DNA from: Defluviitaleaceae bacterium
GTDB taxonomy: Bacteria; Bacillota; Clostridia; Lachnospirales; WQUN01
Direction: 5' to 3'
Assembly (NCBI GenBank): GCA_009781725.1
Contig: WQVF01000007.1
Location: 1 to 64,000, forward strand
Length of the DNA: 64,000 nt
Shown one piece after another: positions 33,765-43,316 of this stretch (position 1 is its first letter; the number at the start of each line of letters is the position of its first letter). The translations under genes and the position numbers were made by a program. The notes under the pieces were generated by a model. It searched no databases. It saw nothing but the letters and a program-made list of their open reading frames with translations, and was not told the DNA's origin.

Positions 33765-34801
33765 ACGTAAATCCTCCTGTGTTCTTCGAGTGGGGCGGCT
33801 ATGCCGCCCCCAGGCACTCCTTGAGAACGCCCGTACTTATGTCTTGCATCAACCATCACCTGATAGTTCTCCGCACTAATCCCCTTAAATATAGCATTAC
33901 ATCCGCCAAAAACAAAGCCAATCCCATCTCCGGCACTTTCGATTACATTTTTACAAAGGGCATCAATTTCCTGAGGGGTGCCCATATGCAGTACTGCGCA
34001 GTCCACATTGCCGATTAGTGCCAGCTTCCCGTTTACAATATTTTTGCATTCTCCCATTTCCATACCGGCGATTGGGTCTATGCATTGTAATGCAGATATC
34101 CCGCTTTCCAGCATCCGGTCCATTACAGGATAAAGATTACCGTCAGAATGCAAAATCGACAGCAAGCCATCTTTCTTACATTCATCTGCCCAGCGGGTCA
34201 GATATGGGAAAAAAATCTCATCCAGCAATCCAGGGGGCAGGAATGTACCGGAGTTAAAGGCTATATCACTGGCACTTAGCACCCCATCAACACCAATTTC
34301 CCCAAAAGCCCTTTGTTTTGTCAATATATTTTGCAGGAAGCTTTCCGCATCTTTGAGGACTTCTTCTGGTTCGTCATATATTCTCATTACATACTCGTTA
34401 ATGTAAGCACCGTCGGGGATTGTCCCCGCAAAGCTGCCCACAGATGCTACAATGGCAAACTCGTTGCCTGCTTCCTTTTTTATAGCTTTGATTTGTGCAA
34501 GCCTATCCTCTTGCTCTGGTAGCCAAAGGAGTGTCGGCATCCCTGGGGCGACTTCCCAATATCCGCCTATGTCTCGTATTGCGTCATGCCCTGCTTTGGC
34601 TGCGGCCTTTACCATCAGCTCGGCATTTCTACCAAGGGTAACTTCTTTTTCAAGCATTGAGAGTTTAGCATATTCATATCCGACAACAGGGTCTTCCCCT
34701 ACATATTCACTGTAAATCTGAAACCCAAGCTCAAACATTGCCACTTTGTCATCAGGCTGGATAAAGTTCATAGCAGCAAGAAACCGTTCTTTATGTGTCA
34801 T
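33761..34801 (-). CDS. UroD-family protein (probable methyltransferase relative)
   Basis: The protein is 346 residues from ATG 34801 (MTHKERFLAAMNF, the typical start of this family). An open frame reaches 34900, but it overlaps the AraC gene and lacks a ribosome site. The UroD/CmuA TIM barrel is complete, with VASVGSFAGTI, ILHSDGNLYP and FGGCNAIFKGI blocks. Such proteins are common in clostridial sugar and plant-aromatic loci, where some act as corrinoid-dependent O-demethylases. It is the first enzyme gene of the operon, 11 bases after the AraC regulator gene. Confidence 0.85.
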   Translation of the reverse strand: MTHKERFLAAMNFIQPDDKVAMFELGFQIYSEYVGEDPVVGYEYAKLSMLEKEVTLGRNAELMVKAAAKAGHDAIRDIGGYWEVAPGMPTLLWLPEQEDRLAQIKAIKKEAGNEFAIVASVGSFAGTIPDGAYINEYVMRIYDEPEEVLKDAESFLQNILTKQRAFGEIGVDGVLSASDIAFNSGTFLPPGLLDEIFFPYLTRWADECKKDGLLSILHSDGNLYPVMDRMLESGISALQCIDPIAGMEMGECKNIVNGKLALIGNVDCAVLHMGTPQEIDALCKNVIESAGDGIGFVFGGCNAIFKGISAENYQVMVDARHKYGRSQGVPGGGIAAPLEEHRRIYV

Positions 34802-34811
34802 TTTGACACCC

Positions 34812-37067
34812 CTATCTATACTTCGCCGGTGTAACTCCGGTATATTTTTTAAAGCATGTAATAAAATACGATGCGCTGTTAAAGCCCACCAGCCTTGCAA
34901 TATGATTAACGCTTTCGCTGGTATTAACCAACAGCTCCTTGGCGGCCTCCAATCGAAGTCGGCTTACATATTCCGGAAAGTGCAGGCCCATTCTCTCGTA
35001 AAAAATACTGCCTAGATACGATGGGCTAAGCTTGGCGTAATCAGCCACATACTCCAGTGATAAGCTGGGGTTTCTATAATCATTTCTGATAAAATCTAAG
35101 ATATGTTTGATGCCTCTGTCTGACTCTTCCTCTTTTTCCTCGATAAGGGCCCGCTTGAAATCACTGATTACTCCCGTCAAAAAGATAAAGAGCTTTTCCT
35201 CAAGCTCCTGCAAGGATTTATACTCCGTCAGCATTTCGTAATTATAAAAGAAATCCCTGTTACTAAGCACATCTCTGCCTTTTATCATGCCCTGTAGCGC
35301 AAATAAAACCTTGTACAGGATATGGTCCAAGGACTGGATTATATCGTTCATGTTATACCGATAGAATTTTTGGATTATATTCTTTACAGCTTCCGTAGAG
35401 CCTTCTACAGAAAGCCCTTTTAGCTCTGCCAGCAATTGATTACACTCCATTTCCGGGAACTGGTTACTTCCATCTATGTCTTCCAGGATTGTCTCCAAGG
35501 TAAGGAATGCATTACTGCCGTATTTGATTTTATACATCAGCAGTTCGGCGGCGTTTTTATTGGACTCCTGGACTTTATTTCTTATTACATATCCAATTGC
35601 AATTGTTATATTTTTTGCTCGCACTTGTAGCTGTCTAAGCCGTTTTTCGAGCTCATTTTTATCGATGTCATGGGTTCTATGGTTAAGAATTAGGGCAAAA
35701 TTATCATCCACTGTATTCCATACTGCTTCGCATGTACAGAAATCACATAGCAGCTCCTGAGCCAGCTCGCCTATTTCCCGTTTGACAGGCAACAGGCAAT
35801 CATCTTTGGCATTGTCCACGCTTATAATCACTACCTGGAAATATTCATGGGCAAACGCTATGCCGATATCCTTCAATGCCTTATGGGCAAAATCCTGGCC
35901 CAGCCTAATCTGGCCTTCCAACAATTTTTTTAAATGGTCCTGTCTTACGATGGGGATATTTTCGTCTATGAAGCTGTCCAGGGATACAAACTTGGTAAAA
36001 TTATCTTCGAAGAATTTATCGATTAACTCATATTCATTGCTGTACTGAGAATCTATCCATTCACGCTGTTGGGGATTATTAAGTATATGTTTTTCCACAA
36101 GCCGCCTAAGAGGCCCATAGAAATGACGCGCTAATAGTAAAGCACCGAGTATCCCAACAAAAAGCACCGCAACACTTACCAAGATGCTTCTGCCTCTTAG
36201 GGCGTTTGCTGCACTGCGTACAGTTGAGTATGGTGTGCTTACGATAAAAGTATAACCCGTAACGGAGGATTTTACATATGTAATTAGATGGCGTTCCTCA
36301 CCTATAGACGCAAGAAATGCCCCATATTGTCCTTGCATTGTGATTTGTGTAAGGACATATTCGTATCCAAAATGGCTGTAGAGCCTGTCTAAATCCTGAG
36401 AAAACACAATGATGCCGTTTTCATCAAGAACGACCAGCTCGCCACGGTCTATGGTATCCATTGTGTTTAGGATATCCCCAAAAACTGAATGCTGAACATT
36501 AATCATAAGAAATGAATCCATTAGATGGGGGGAGCGGCTTAAGTAAAACACATATGTTACAACATCCATTTCCCTGCCGCCGATAACAGTCCTGTAGGTA
36601 TTGATCCGCGCAATTGCGTTTCCCCCCTGGACTTTGTAGTTAACCAGGTCTATATATACATCAATCTGTTGTACATCGGGAAAGGGTGTGCCAATTATCC
36701 AATCTGCGCGGGGATTTACTAAAACCGCCGAGCTAATGGAGGAATTGATAAGCCTGAAATGATTAAGTCTGTTTTGCATTTCCAGATGGTGTACCATATC
36801 AATGCTGCTTGCGGTCATCATGCGCCGATATTCGGCATCATTTACGGCAAGAAATCCTACGTTCATGATGGAAGTTTCGAAGGCTTCGAAGGCACTGGAT
36901 ACGTTTTGCAGTGCGACTTGAGTTGTTTCGCTGTAGAGCTCGATATTACTGCGCTCGTACCAGTAAAATAGCGAAATAGAAGTGCCTGCAATAGTCACGG
37001 ATAAAAGCAAAGTGAGAAAGACGCTCCATTTTATTATCGATGATTTATAGAATCGGTTTACGTTCAT
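34812..37067 (-). CDS. Membrane-bound AraC-family sensor regulator (YtdP-like)
   Basis: In this 751-residue protein, an N-terminal membrane segment (about 15-35), an extracytoplasmic sensor domain of Cache type (about 36-285) and a second membrane segment (about 290-312) are followed by a long cytoplasmic linker. A C-terminal AraC helix-turn-helix pair (about 650-751, ending ITCFKKYTGVTPAKYR) completes the protein. Regulators of this plan control adjacent LplA/LplB/YtcP-type sugar importers. It lies between the importer genes and the catabolic operon in the same direction and presumably activates both. Confidence 0.9.
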   Translation of the reverse strand: MNVNRFYKSSIIKWSVFLTLLLSVTIAGTSISLFYWYERSNIELYSETTQVALQNVSSAFEAFETSIMNVGFLAVNDAEYRRMMTASSIDMVHHLEMQNRLNHFRLINSSISSAVLVNPRADWIIGTPFPDVQQIDVYIDLVNYKVQGGNAIARINTYRTVIGGREMDVVTYVFYLSRSPHLMDSFLMINVQHSVFGDILNTMDTIDRGELVVLDENGIIVFSQDLDRLYSHFGYEYVLTQITMQGQYGAFLASIGEERHLITYVKSSVTGYTFIVSTPYSTVRSAANALRGRSILVSVAVLFVGILGALLLARHFYGPLRRLVEKHILNNPQQREWIDSQYSNEYELIDKFFEDNFTKFVSLDSFIDENIPIVRQDHLKKLLEGQIRLGQDFAHKALKDIGIAFAHEYFQVVIISVDNAKDDCLLPVKREIGELAQELLCDFCTCEAVWNTVDDNFALILNHRTHDIDKNELEKRLRQLQVRAKNITIAIGYVIRNKVQESNKNAAELLMYKIKYGSNAFLTLETILEDIDGSNQFPEMECNQLLAELKGLSVEGSTEAVKNIIQKFYRYNMNDIIQSLDHILYKVLFALQGMIKGRDVLSNRDFFYNYEMLTEYKSLQELEEKLFIFLTGVISDFKRALIEEKEEESDRGIKHILDFIRNDYRNPSLSLEYVADYAKLSPSYLGSIFYERMGLHFPEYVSRLRLEAAKELLVNTSESVNHIARLVGFNSASYFITCFKKYTGVTPAKYR

Positions 37068-37146
37068 GGCAGTTTTCTCCCTTCAGTTTTATCACGAAAG
37101 AGAGGCTGTTTAACAAAACAACCCCTCTGAATGAAACAACGAACTA

Positions 37147-37248
37147 TATAGCGAATTAATTCGAAATCAGTCCAGCCTGTCGCCGAAAAAGCGTTGATGC
37201 GTCCGCTATTTTCGGCTCGGTCTGGACTGTTTCTCATTTAATTCGCTA
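37147..37248. repeat. M2 palindromic element, copy 2
   Basis: tatagcgaattaattcg...tttaattcgcta with the same inner arms as the copies at 6863 and 43890. Confidence 0.8.
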
Positions 37249-37280
37249 CAACCGTCATAAGACTTGTATCGAAACACATC

Positions 37281-37393
37281 ATACCGACTCCAATTAAAAT
37301 CCTATCTGCCTATCGCGACAAAACCGCTTGAAACGCTTACTTCGCGTTTCAAGCAGCCGCTCTGTCAGACAGGTTTTAATTTGGAATCGGTAT
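37281..37393. repeat. M3 element, uninterrupted copy
   Basis: The ends ataccgactccaattaaaat and attttggaatcggtat-type are inverted repeats. An inner 10-bp hairpin cttgaaacgc/gcgtttcaag sits at the centre. It is inverted relative to the broken copy at 27190. Confidence 0.8.
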
Positions 37394-37399
37394 CAACTA

Positions 37400-37481
37400 G
37401 TCATTGCGAGGCGAAGCCGAAGCAATCCAGAGCTCGCGTAGATGATGGATTGCTTCGTCGCTTCGCTCCTCGCAATGACGG
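37400..37481. repeat. REP-like palindrome (M1 core without termini)
   Basis: tcattgcgaggcgaagccg...gcaatcc faces ggattgcttcg...cctcgcaatgacg. It directly follows M3 and lacks the gggctgtct ends. Confidence 0.8.
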
Positions 37482-37523
37482 AGAGGAGAATAACTTCGTT
37501 ATGCTCACAATGACGAGTATATA

Positions 37524-39086
37524 CTAATTCCTTGCAGCCAAGAACTCTTCAATCTGCCTACGGGCTTCTTCTACTATTCTCTCTTGCCCGGCTGCAGTGG
37601 CCTCGGCGATAAAGGTTGGAAGAAGTACATCCGTGTCTACGGCTCCGGCGTTAAACGCAGGTGAGAAACCACCCCATACCCCACCAAATGCCGCAAGCTC
37701 TGTAGAAACTTCGGAGGCATCAAATGTAAATCCTGCTAATGGACTTTCTATTGCGCCATCATCCCATGTTCTTACCGCCTGGATATACTCATCAGAAACA
37801 GCTTCATTGAAGCGCAAGAAGTTATTGTTACGGAACATCCAGCCTGGGAATCTAGCGGCATAGTCTGTAAGGAAGGAAACCCTGTCCCCAACAAGTTCGA
37901 AGTCCACACCTTCGATACCATAGGTAAAGATATCAAAGTTTTGTTGGTTGGTAAGAATCCAACCCCAGAATTGAATAACCCTATCTCCATGCTCGGATAG
38001 AGGTGTCAGATACACGGCATTACCACCAACGCCTCCAAGCCATTTTGGACCATCACCATGGAAGGGCTGATCCGCAAGGACTGCATTTGGCACATTGGCA
38101 GAAATTTCGCCCTGTCTTTCTGATGCAAACATGGCTGAGCCATTGGATACCGCGCCCATGCCTTGCATAAACATGCCGCCTGCTTCCATGTTAAGGATAT
38201 CTGTGGGGATAAAGCCTCTTTCATTCCACTCCCACATTTTGCGTACACTTTCAATCCAGGAAGTGGCTTCTTGGATAGGCATTACATCAACGCTAAAATC
38301 ATCATTGATGCGGAATGCCGTGGAGCCGCCAGTGCCCCCAAGGAATCTCTCGGTGCCAAAGGCAAACATCATAGAAAATTGGAAATTATTTGAGAGCAGG
38401 GGATACATACCTGGCTCATTTTCCTGAACTGCTTCGAAGAATAATTCCAGGTTTTCGATTGTATTAATCGGGGGTAAGCCCCATGCAAGTCTCAAATCTT
38501 CCCGGTAAACGGCAGCATTGTGTACATTAACCGTCGGGGTATTGGCAGTACTTGGGATACCAAGCAATTGCCCGTCGATACGCATTGCGTCAAAGAAAAA
38601 CGGTGCAATGTTATCACGAAGGGGCTGCCCATATGCTTCAACATAATAGTCGATTGGTACGATTATGCGACTGGCATAGAAGATAGGCATATCGGAAGAA
38701 CCGCTCCAAATCCAGTCGATTTGCTCTCCAGCGGCGATGCCCAGCTCTATACGGGTACGATAATCAGACCATGGGGACCAAGTCAATTCTAGATTTATCT
38801 GGAGGTCTTCCTCAAGCCTGTTGTTCATTTCCGCAAGCACATCGTCGATGCGGGTAGGTGCTTCACCTGGGAAAATGGAACGGATAGTTACCAATTCCCG
38901 TACTGCGTCACCATAATCAGGTTCGTCATCATCGTCATCGGGCACTACCGCAGGGGATGGCTCTGGGGTTGCTTGCTCTTGGACAGCAGGTTCCGGTTCT
39001 TCGTCTCTGCTACATGCTGTAAGCAGCACCATCCCAAGGGAAGCGATAATTACAAGGGTGAGCAGTGTAAAAATCCTTTTCTTCAT
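37524..39086 (-). CDS. Extracellular solute-binding lipoprotein (LplA-like)
   Basis: The protein is 520 residues from ATG 39086, preceded by AAGGAGG. The signal peptide ends in a lipobox LLTAC near residue 25. An acidic Asp/Pro/Glu linker and then a family 1-type sugar-binding fold follow. It captures an oligosaccharide at the cell surface and delivers it to the two permeases encoded just upstream. Last gene of the importer set; the 456-bp gap after it is filled with small repeats. Confidence 0.9.
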   Translation of the reverse strand: MKKRIFTLLTLVIIASLGMVLLTACSRDEEPEPAVQEQATPEPSPAVVPDDDDDEPDYGDAVRELVTIRSIFPGEAPTRIDDVLAEMNNRLEEDLQINLELTWSPWSDYRTRIELGIAAGEQIDWIWSGSSDMPIFYASRIIVPIDYYVEAYGQPLRDNIAPFFFDAMRIDGQLLGIPSTANTPTVNVHNAAVYREDLRLAWGLPPINTIENLELFFEAVQENEPGMYPLLSNNFQFSMMFAFGTERFLGGTGGSTAFRINDDFSVDVMPIQEATSWIESVRKMWEWNERGFIPTDILNMEAGGMFMQGMGAVSNGSAMFASERQGEISANVPNAVLADQPFHGDGPKWLGGVGGNAVYLTPLSEHGDRVIQFWGWILTNQQNFDIFTYGIEGVDFELVGDRVSFLTDYAARFPGWMFRNNNFLRFNEAVSDEYIQAVRTWDDGAIESPLAGFTFDASEVSTELAAFGGVWGGFSPAFNAGAVDTDVLLPTFIAEATAAGQERIVEEARRQIEEFLAARN

Positions 39087-39134
39087 TGATTTCCTCCTTA
39101 TTCTGGGGCTTATGCCCCTTAACACATAAAACTT

Positions 39135-40013
39135 CTATCCTTTAACAGCCCCGATGGTAATCCCCTTTACAAAATGCTTTTGCAAGAAGGGATATACAAA
39201 CACAATAGGGCCGATTGTTAGGACCACAGTTGCCATCCGCACACTTTCGGTAGGGAGGGTTACATGTTGCGCTGCCGTCCGGGCAATTTCATCCGAGGAT
39301 GATAAAAACGCCAGGTTCGAGACTATCCGGTATAGATTAAATTGCAGGGGCACAAGATTTCTATCATCTATAAAAAATAGAGCATGGAACCAGTCGTTCC
39401 AATAATTAAGCATGTAGAATAGTGTAATCGTTGCAATGATAGGCTTAGAAACGGGTAGGATGATTTTGTAAAGTATCTTGAACTCAGAAGCTCCGTCAAT
39501 AATTGCAGACTCCCGCAGGGACTCCGGCAGACTAGCCAATGATGTACGCATAACCATGACAAAAAACGCACTCATTGCCATGGGCAAAATCAAGACCCAA
39601 ATCGAATCCCTAAGCTGTAAATGCCGTACAATCCATATAAACCACGGCACAATACCGCCGTTGAATAGCATCGTAAAATATACAAAAAACGCGATGGGGT
39701 TTCTAAGCTTTACAGATTTTATCGAGATTACATATGCCAAGGATGTGGTCAGATATATGCTCAGTGCAGTACCGATAACAGTAACCGTAAGGGTCACACG
39801 ATATCCGGTAACGATGCTTGCCCTGTTGGCCATCAAAAAGCGATAAGCATCCGTTGTAAAATTCCTGGGGAATAGGCTCGCGCCATATACCACCAAGTCT
39901 CTTTCTGCTGAAAACGACCCGGATACCACAACTACAAAGGGAATCAGTGTAAACAAGGCCACTATGGTGATGACCAAGTACAGTACCACTGTTGAAATTT
40001 TAAGTTTGCGCAT
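39135..40013 (-). CDS. Carbohydrate ABC transporter permease (YtcP-like)
   Basis: The protein is 292 residues from ATG 40013 (a GTG at 40025 lies inside the GGAGGTGG ribosome site). It has six membrane segments and the EAA-like loop ESLRESAIIDGASEFKILYKIILP that contacts the ATPase. It pairs with the LplB-like permease encoded 17 bases upstream. Confidence 0.92.
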   Translation of the reverse strand: MRKLKISTVVLYLVITIVALFTLIPFVVVVSGSFSAERDLVVYGASLFPRNFTTDAYRFLMANRASIVTGYRVTLTVTVIGTALSIYLTTSLAYVISIKSVKLRNPIAFFVYFTMLFNGGIVPWFIWIVRHLQLRDSIWVLILPMAMSAFFVMVMRTSLASLPESLRESAIIDGASEFKILYKIILPVSKPIIATITLFYMLNYWNDWFHALFFIDDRNLVPLQFNLYRIVSNLAFLSSSDEIARTAAQHVTLPTESVRMATVVLTIGPIVFVYPFLQKHFVKGITIGAVKG

Positions 40014-40030
40014 TTTTATGACCACCTCCT

Positions 40031-41008
40031 TTAGAACAGGGCGTTGTCCTTGTTAAACTTACTGACGATTTTGTTTGCGATTAGGACTGTAATAAAGCCC
40101 ATTGTAGATTGCACAAATCCAGCCGCACCGGCCATGGCAAACTGCCCTCCGCCGCCGCCTCCGCGCAAGGCTCTGAAAACATATGTGTCGATAATATCTG
40201 TTGTGGGAAAGAGCAGGATATTCTGCCGCACCATGTTGTAAATCATGCCGAAGTTCCCATAGAAAATCTGGCCGATGGCAAGGAGCATCATTATAGAAAT
40301 GGTGGGGGTGATGCATGGAAGGGTTATATAACGGATTTGTTTGATTTTATTGCAGCCATCCAACTGAGCAGACTCGTAAATCTCCTGATCCACACTTACA
40401 ATGGCCGCAAGATAAATGATACTGCCCCAGCCGATGCTCTTCCAAATATGTGAGATAGTAAGAATTGCCGGCCAGTATTGGGGGCTCTGGTACCAGTTGA
40501 TTGGATCTAAGCCAAAAACACCTCGTACAGTATTAAGAAAACCCACATTGGTACCAAACAAATAAAGAGAAATTGTGCCAACAATGACCCATGAAATAAA
40601 GAAAGGCAGCAATAGCACACCTTGTGAGACCCGTTTAAAATATTTATTCCGGACTTCGTTAATAAGAAGGGCTATACCAACCTGGGCTATAAGGCCAAAG
40701 ACAAGAAACAGGGCATTAAGAAACAGGGTATTAAGGGTAACTCGTCGTAAAATCCCAGACCTAATAAGAAATTCAAAATTACGAAGACCGGCCCATGGGC
40801 TGCCAAAGATACCGTCGATTACATTGTAATCTTTGAATGCAATTATAATCCCTGTCATGGGTATATAATGAAAGATGATAAACCAGGCAATAGCAGGTAA
40901 AGCCAGCAGATACAACGCCCGATTCCTAGAAAGGTCCCGGAGCATCTCACGCCAAAACCCCTGACCTTTTTTTGATTTCTTTTCTTTGCCGACAGATATG
41001 GCATTCAT
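40031..41008 (-). CDS. lplB: Carbohydrate ABC transporter permease (LplB-like)
   Basis: This 325-residue protein has six membrane segments and the EAA loop YESAQLDGCNKIKQIRYITLP. Its N-terminus is Lys-rich and cytoplasmic. GAGGGGAG precedes the ATG. It is the first gene of the importer. No ATPase gene is present in the locus, so a shared MsmX-type ATPase encoded elsewhere would be needed. Confidence 0.92.
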   Translation of the reverse strand: MNAISVGKEKKSKKGQGFWREMLRDLSRNRALYLLALPAIAWFIIFHYIPMTGIIIAFKDYNVIDGIFGSPWAGLRNFEFLIRSGILRRVTLNTLFLNALFLVFGLIAQVGIALLINEVRNKYFKRVSQGVLLLPFFISWVIVGTISLYLFGTNVGFLNTVRGVFGLDPINWYQSPQYWPAILTISHIWKSIGWGSIIYLAAIVSVDQEIYESAQLDGCNKIKQIRYITLPCITPTISIMMLLAIGQIFYGNFGMIYNMVRQNILLFPTTDIIDTYVFRALRGGGGGGQFAMAGAAGFVQSTMGFITVLIANKIVSKFNKDNALF

Positions 41009-41139
41009 AGATTAATCTCCCCTCACGGGTCAATGAACTGCTGATAAAAGTATATGTCACTTATTTTTAATGTAAATCACAAAAAAACCGGAGTGCATAT
41101 AAAAAAAGCGATATGGAACGTATCCTAGGCCCGTGTAAA

Positions 41140-41222
41140 GCCCGTCATCCCGGGCTTGCACTGGGATCCCTTTAGAGTCATCCGACAAAGGACAGGGGGC
41201 CCGTGTCAAGCGCGGTATGACG
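41140..41222. repeat. REP-like palindrome, cccggg type
   Basis: gcccgtcatcccgggcttg...tgtcaagcgcggtatgacg; related to 4325-4407. It lies between the divergent lplB-like and M42 peptidase genes. Confidence 0.75.
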
Positions 41223-41292
41223 AAACAAATAAGGGTTTCTTATTTCCTAGCAAAAGGATATATTGTATGTACTAAAAAACGGAGGTGCATAT

Positions 41293-42321
41293 ATGAACTT
41301 ACCAAGCGCGTACATGAAAGATGTTTTGCTGGAAATTATAGGCATAGACAGCCCATCAGGATTCACGGCAAAGGTTGTGGAAAAGCTCAAGTCCTATGTA
41401 GATGAAATGGGATATGAAAATTTCCTGACCAACAAAGGCAATCTTGTGGTCAAGGTGCTGGGGAAGAGCGAAAAGAACATAGGTATATCTGCCCATGTGG
41501 ACACGTTGGGATTAGTAGTGCGAGGCTATAAATCCGATGGAACCCTGAGCCTATCTACAGTAGGTGGCCCCATTATGCCAACCTTGGACGGAGAATATTG
41601 CAAGCTCTATACCAGATGTGGCAAGGTATACACTGGCACAATTCTATCCAATGCCCCAGCATCCCATGTCTACAAAGACTCAAGCGACATGAAAAGAGAA
41701 GTAAGCAATATGCATGTAAAGTTGGATGAAGAGGTAAAATCGGCCGCTGATACAAAGAAACTCGGGATTTTACCAGGTGACTTCATATGTTATGACCCAA
41801 AATCCGTAATCACGGACAATGGCTTTATCAAAAGCCGCTTCTTAGATGATAAGCTATCCGTCGCAATAATTCTTTCGGCTTTGAGATACCTCAAGGATAA
41901 CAACATCACACCCCCTCACAATGTATGTGTTGTATTTTCCACATCGGAAGAGGTGGGGCATGGTTTATCCCACTTGCCATGGGAGGTAAGTGAATTCCTT
42001 GCGGTGGACATGGGCTGTATCGGCGATGATTTAAGCTGTACAGAGTATGATGTGTCTATTTGTGCAAAAGATTCCAGCGGCCCATATGATTATGAGCTTA
42101 CTACGAGACTGATTAATCTGGCAAAGGAAGCAAATCTGTCTTATGCTGTAGATATCTATCCTATGTATGGTTCGGATGTTTCCGCTGCCAGGTATGCCGG
42201 CCATGATATAAAAGGAGCCCTAATAGGTCCGGGAGTTGCGGCAAGCCATGGTATGGAGCGTAGCCATATGAAGGCTGTGGAGAATGCTTGGAAGTTGTTG
42301 TGTTTGTACCTCATGCAATAA
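41293..42321 (+). CDS. M42-family aminopeptidase/endoglucanase-like metallopeptidase
   Basis: The protein is 342 residues from ATG 41293, which has GGAGGTG 6 bases upstream; the open frame reaches back to 41263. Metal ligands appear in order: ISAHVDTLG (His), SRFLDDK (Asp), STSEEVGHG (Glu pair), AVDMG (Asp) and the C-terminal SHGMERSH (His). M42 enzymes are large cytoplasmic dodecameric aminopeptidases that finish peptide degradation. It is a single gene, followed by an M1 element. Confidence 0.9.
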   Translation: MNLPSAYMKDVLLEIIGIDSPSGFTAKVVEKLKSYVDEMGYENFLTNKGNLVVKVLGKSEKNIGISAHVDTLGLVVRGYKSDGTLSLSTVGGPIMPTLDGEYCKLYTRCGKVYTGTILSNAPASHVYKDSSDMKREVSNMHVKLDEEVKSAADTKKLGILPGDFICYDPKSVITDNGFIKSRFLDDKLSVAIILSALRYLKDNNITPPHNVCVVFSTSEEVGHGLSHLPWEVSEFLAVDMGCIGDDLSCTEYDVSICAKDSSGPYDYELTTRLINLAKEANLSYAVDIYPMYGSDVSAARYAGHDIKGALIGPGVAASHGMERSHMKAVENAWKLLCLYLMQ

Positions 42322-42341
42322 TTATACAATATGCATAGAAA

Positions 42342-42511
42342 GGGGCTGTCTCGCTAAGCAAAAACCATGAATATCTATGCAAAGCCTGTCATTGCGAGCA
42401 AAGCGAAGCAATCCACAAGGTTTGATTTGCTGGATTGCTTCGTCGCTTCGCTCCTCGCAATGACGAGGCAAGTGCATAATTATTCATAAAAATGCTTAAT
42501 AAGGCAGCCCT
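42342..42511. mobile_element. M1 MITE-like element, complete copy
   Basis: GGGGCTGTCTCGCTAAGCA at the left and TGCTTAATAAGGCAGCCC at the right enclose the cattgcgag/gcaatgac palindrome and the AT-rich tail. It shares long stretches with the copy at the start of the window. Confidence 0.85.
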
Positions 42512-42569
42512 TTTATTGGAAATGCACAAATGATAAAGCATGGGTTTAGTGTACAACCCCTTTATCTTG

Positions 42570-43316
42570 CTATCTTTCCCACACAAGAACAGCATTTCTT
42601 TTTGCTCTATCAAGTGCGATTCTCGCATCCTCAGCTGTGGCGTCGTCAGACGCAAGTCTAAAAAGTCTATTATAGTTAGCATGCATATAGTATATCCTGT
42701 TAATGTCCTCTCCGATTTCATACCGATGACAACTATCGTTTGGAAACCCTATAAATGCCAATGATATCAAATTAGGGTCTCCAGTTGTAAACCAACGCCC
42801 AGAACCGCTTTGCCTGAGGAAACGTGTATAAAATGTGCCTTCAATCCTTACAAAAAGTTCGTCATCTATTTGCATAAAACCAACGCTAGAGTAATTATTG
42901 CGTATGTCAAGTATTGGGAAACTGTTCATAGACTCGTACTCATCAATGACAATACTCATTGAAGCAGATGGTTGTATCGTGTTTACGGGATGAACTGTTA
43001 TGTTGTCAGCGTCAAAAGGTATCGAAATTCGCCATGTGAACACTATCCATATAAGAATAGCTGTGCAAACTGCCGCAGAAAACCCTATCACAGTAATTTT
43101 CTTTAGTATTTTCCGTTTTATTTTTCTCAATGCGTTAATCTCAATGTTGTCTGTGCCAAAAATCGCCGTCTCGTTGTTATCGTTGGATGCGGTCAATATT
43201 TCCGCACATACAGTGCAAGATTTGAGATGCTCATCAACCAATGCGCGACTGCCATCGCTTGCGACTGCGTCAGAATAAAGGGGTATCAAGTCTTGAATTA
43301 CGTCACATTTTATCAT
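42570..43316 (-). CDS. Putative anti-sigma factor with zinc-binding N-terminus
   Basis: This 248-residue protein begins with a zf-HC2-like zinc-binding anti-sigma domain (DEHLKSCTVCAEIL near residues 28-41). One membrane segment lies at about 73-92 and an extracytoplasmic domain of about 150 residues follows. It overlaps the ECF sigma gene by 14 bases, the usual arrangement for a sigma/anti-sigma pair. The signal sensed is unknown. Confidence 0.82.
   Translation of the reverse strand: MIKCDVIQDLIPLYSDAVASDGSRALVDEHLKSCTVCAEILTASNDNNETAIFGTDNIEINALRKIKRKILKKITVIGFSAAVCTAILIWIVFTWRISIPFDADNITVHPVNTIQPSASMSIVIDEYESMNSFPILDIRNNYSSVGFMQIDDELFVRIEGTFYTRFLRQSGSGRWFTTGDPNLISLAFIGFPNDSCHRYEIGEDINRIYYMHANYNRLFRLASDDATAEDARIALDRAKRNAVLVWER

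Noticed and set aside
40031-41008. A polysaccharide (LPS-type) export system near the permeases
   Set aside because: The binding lipoprotein and both EAA loops show an import system of the LplA/LplB/YtcP type.
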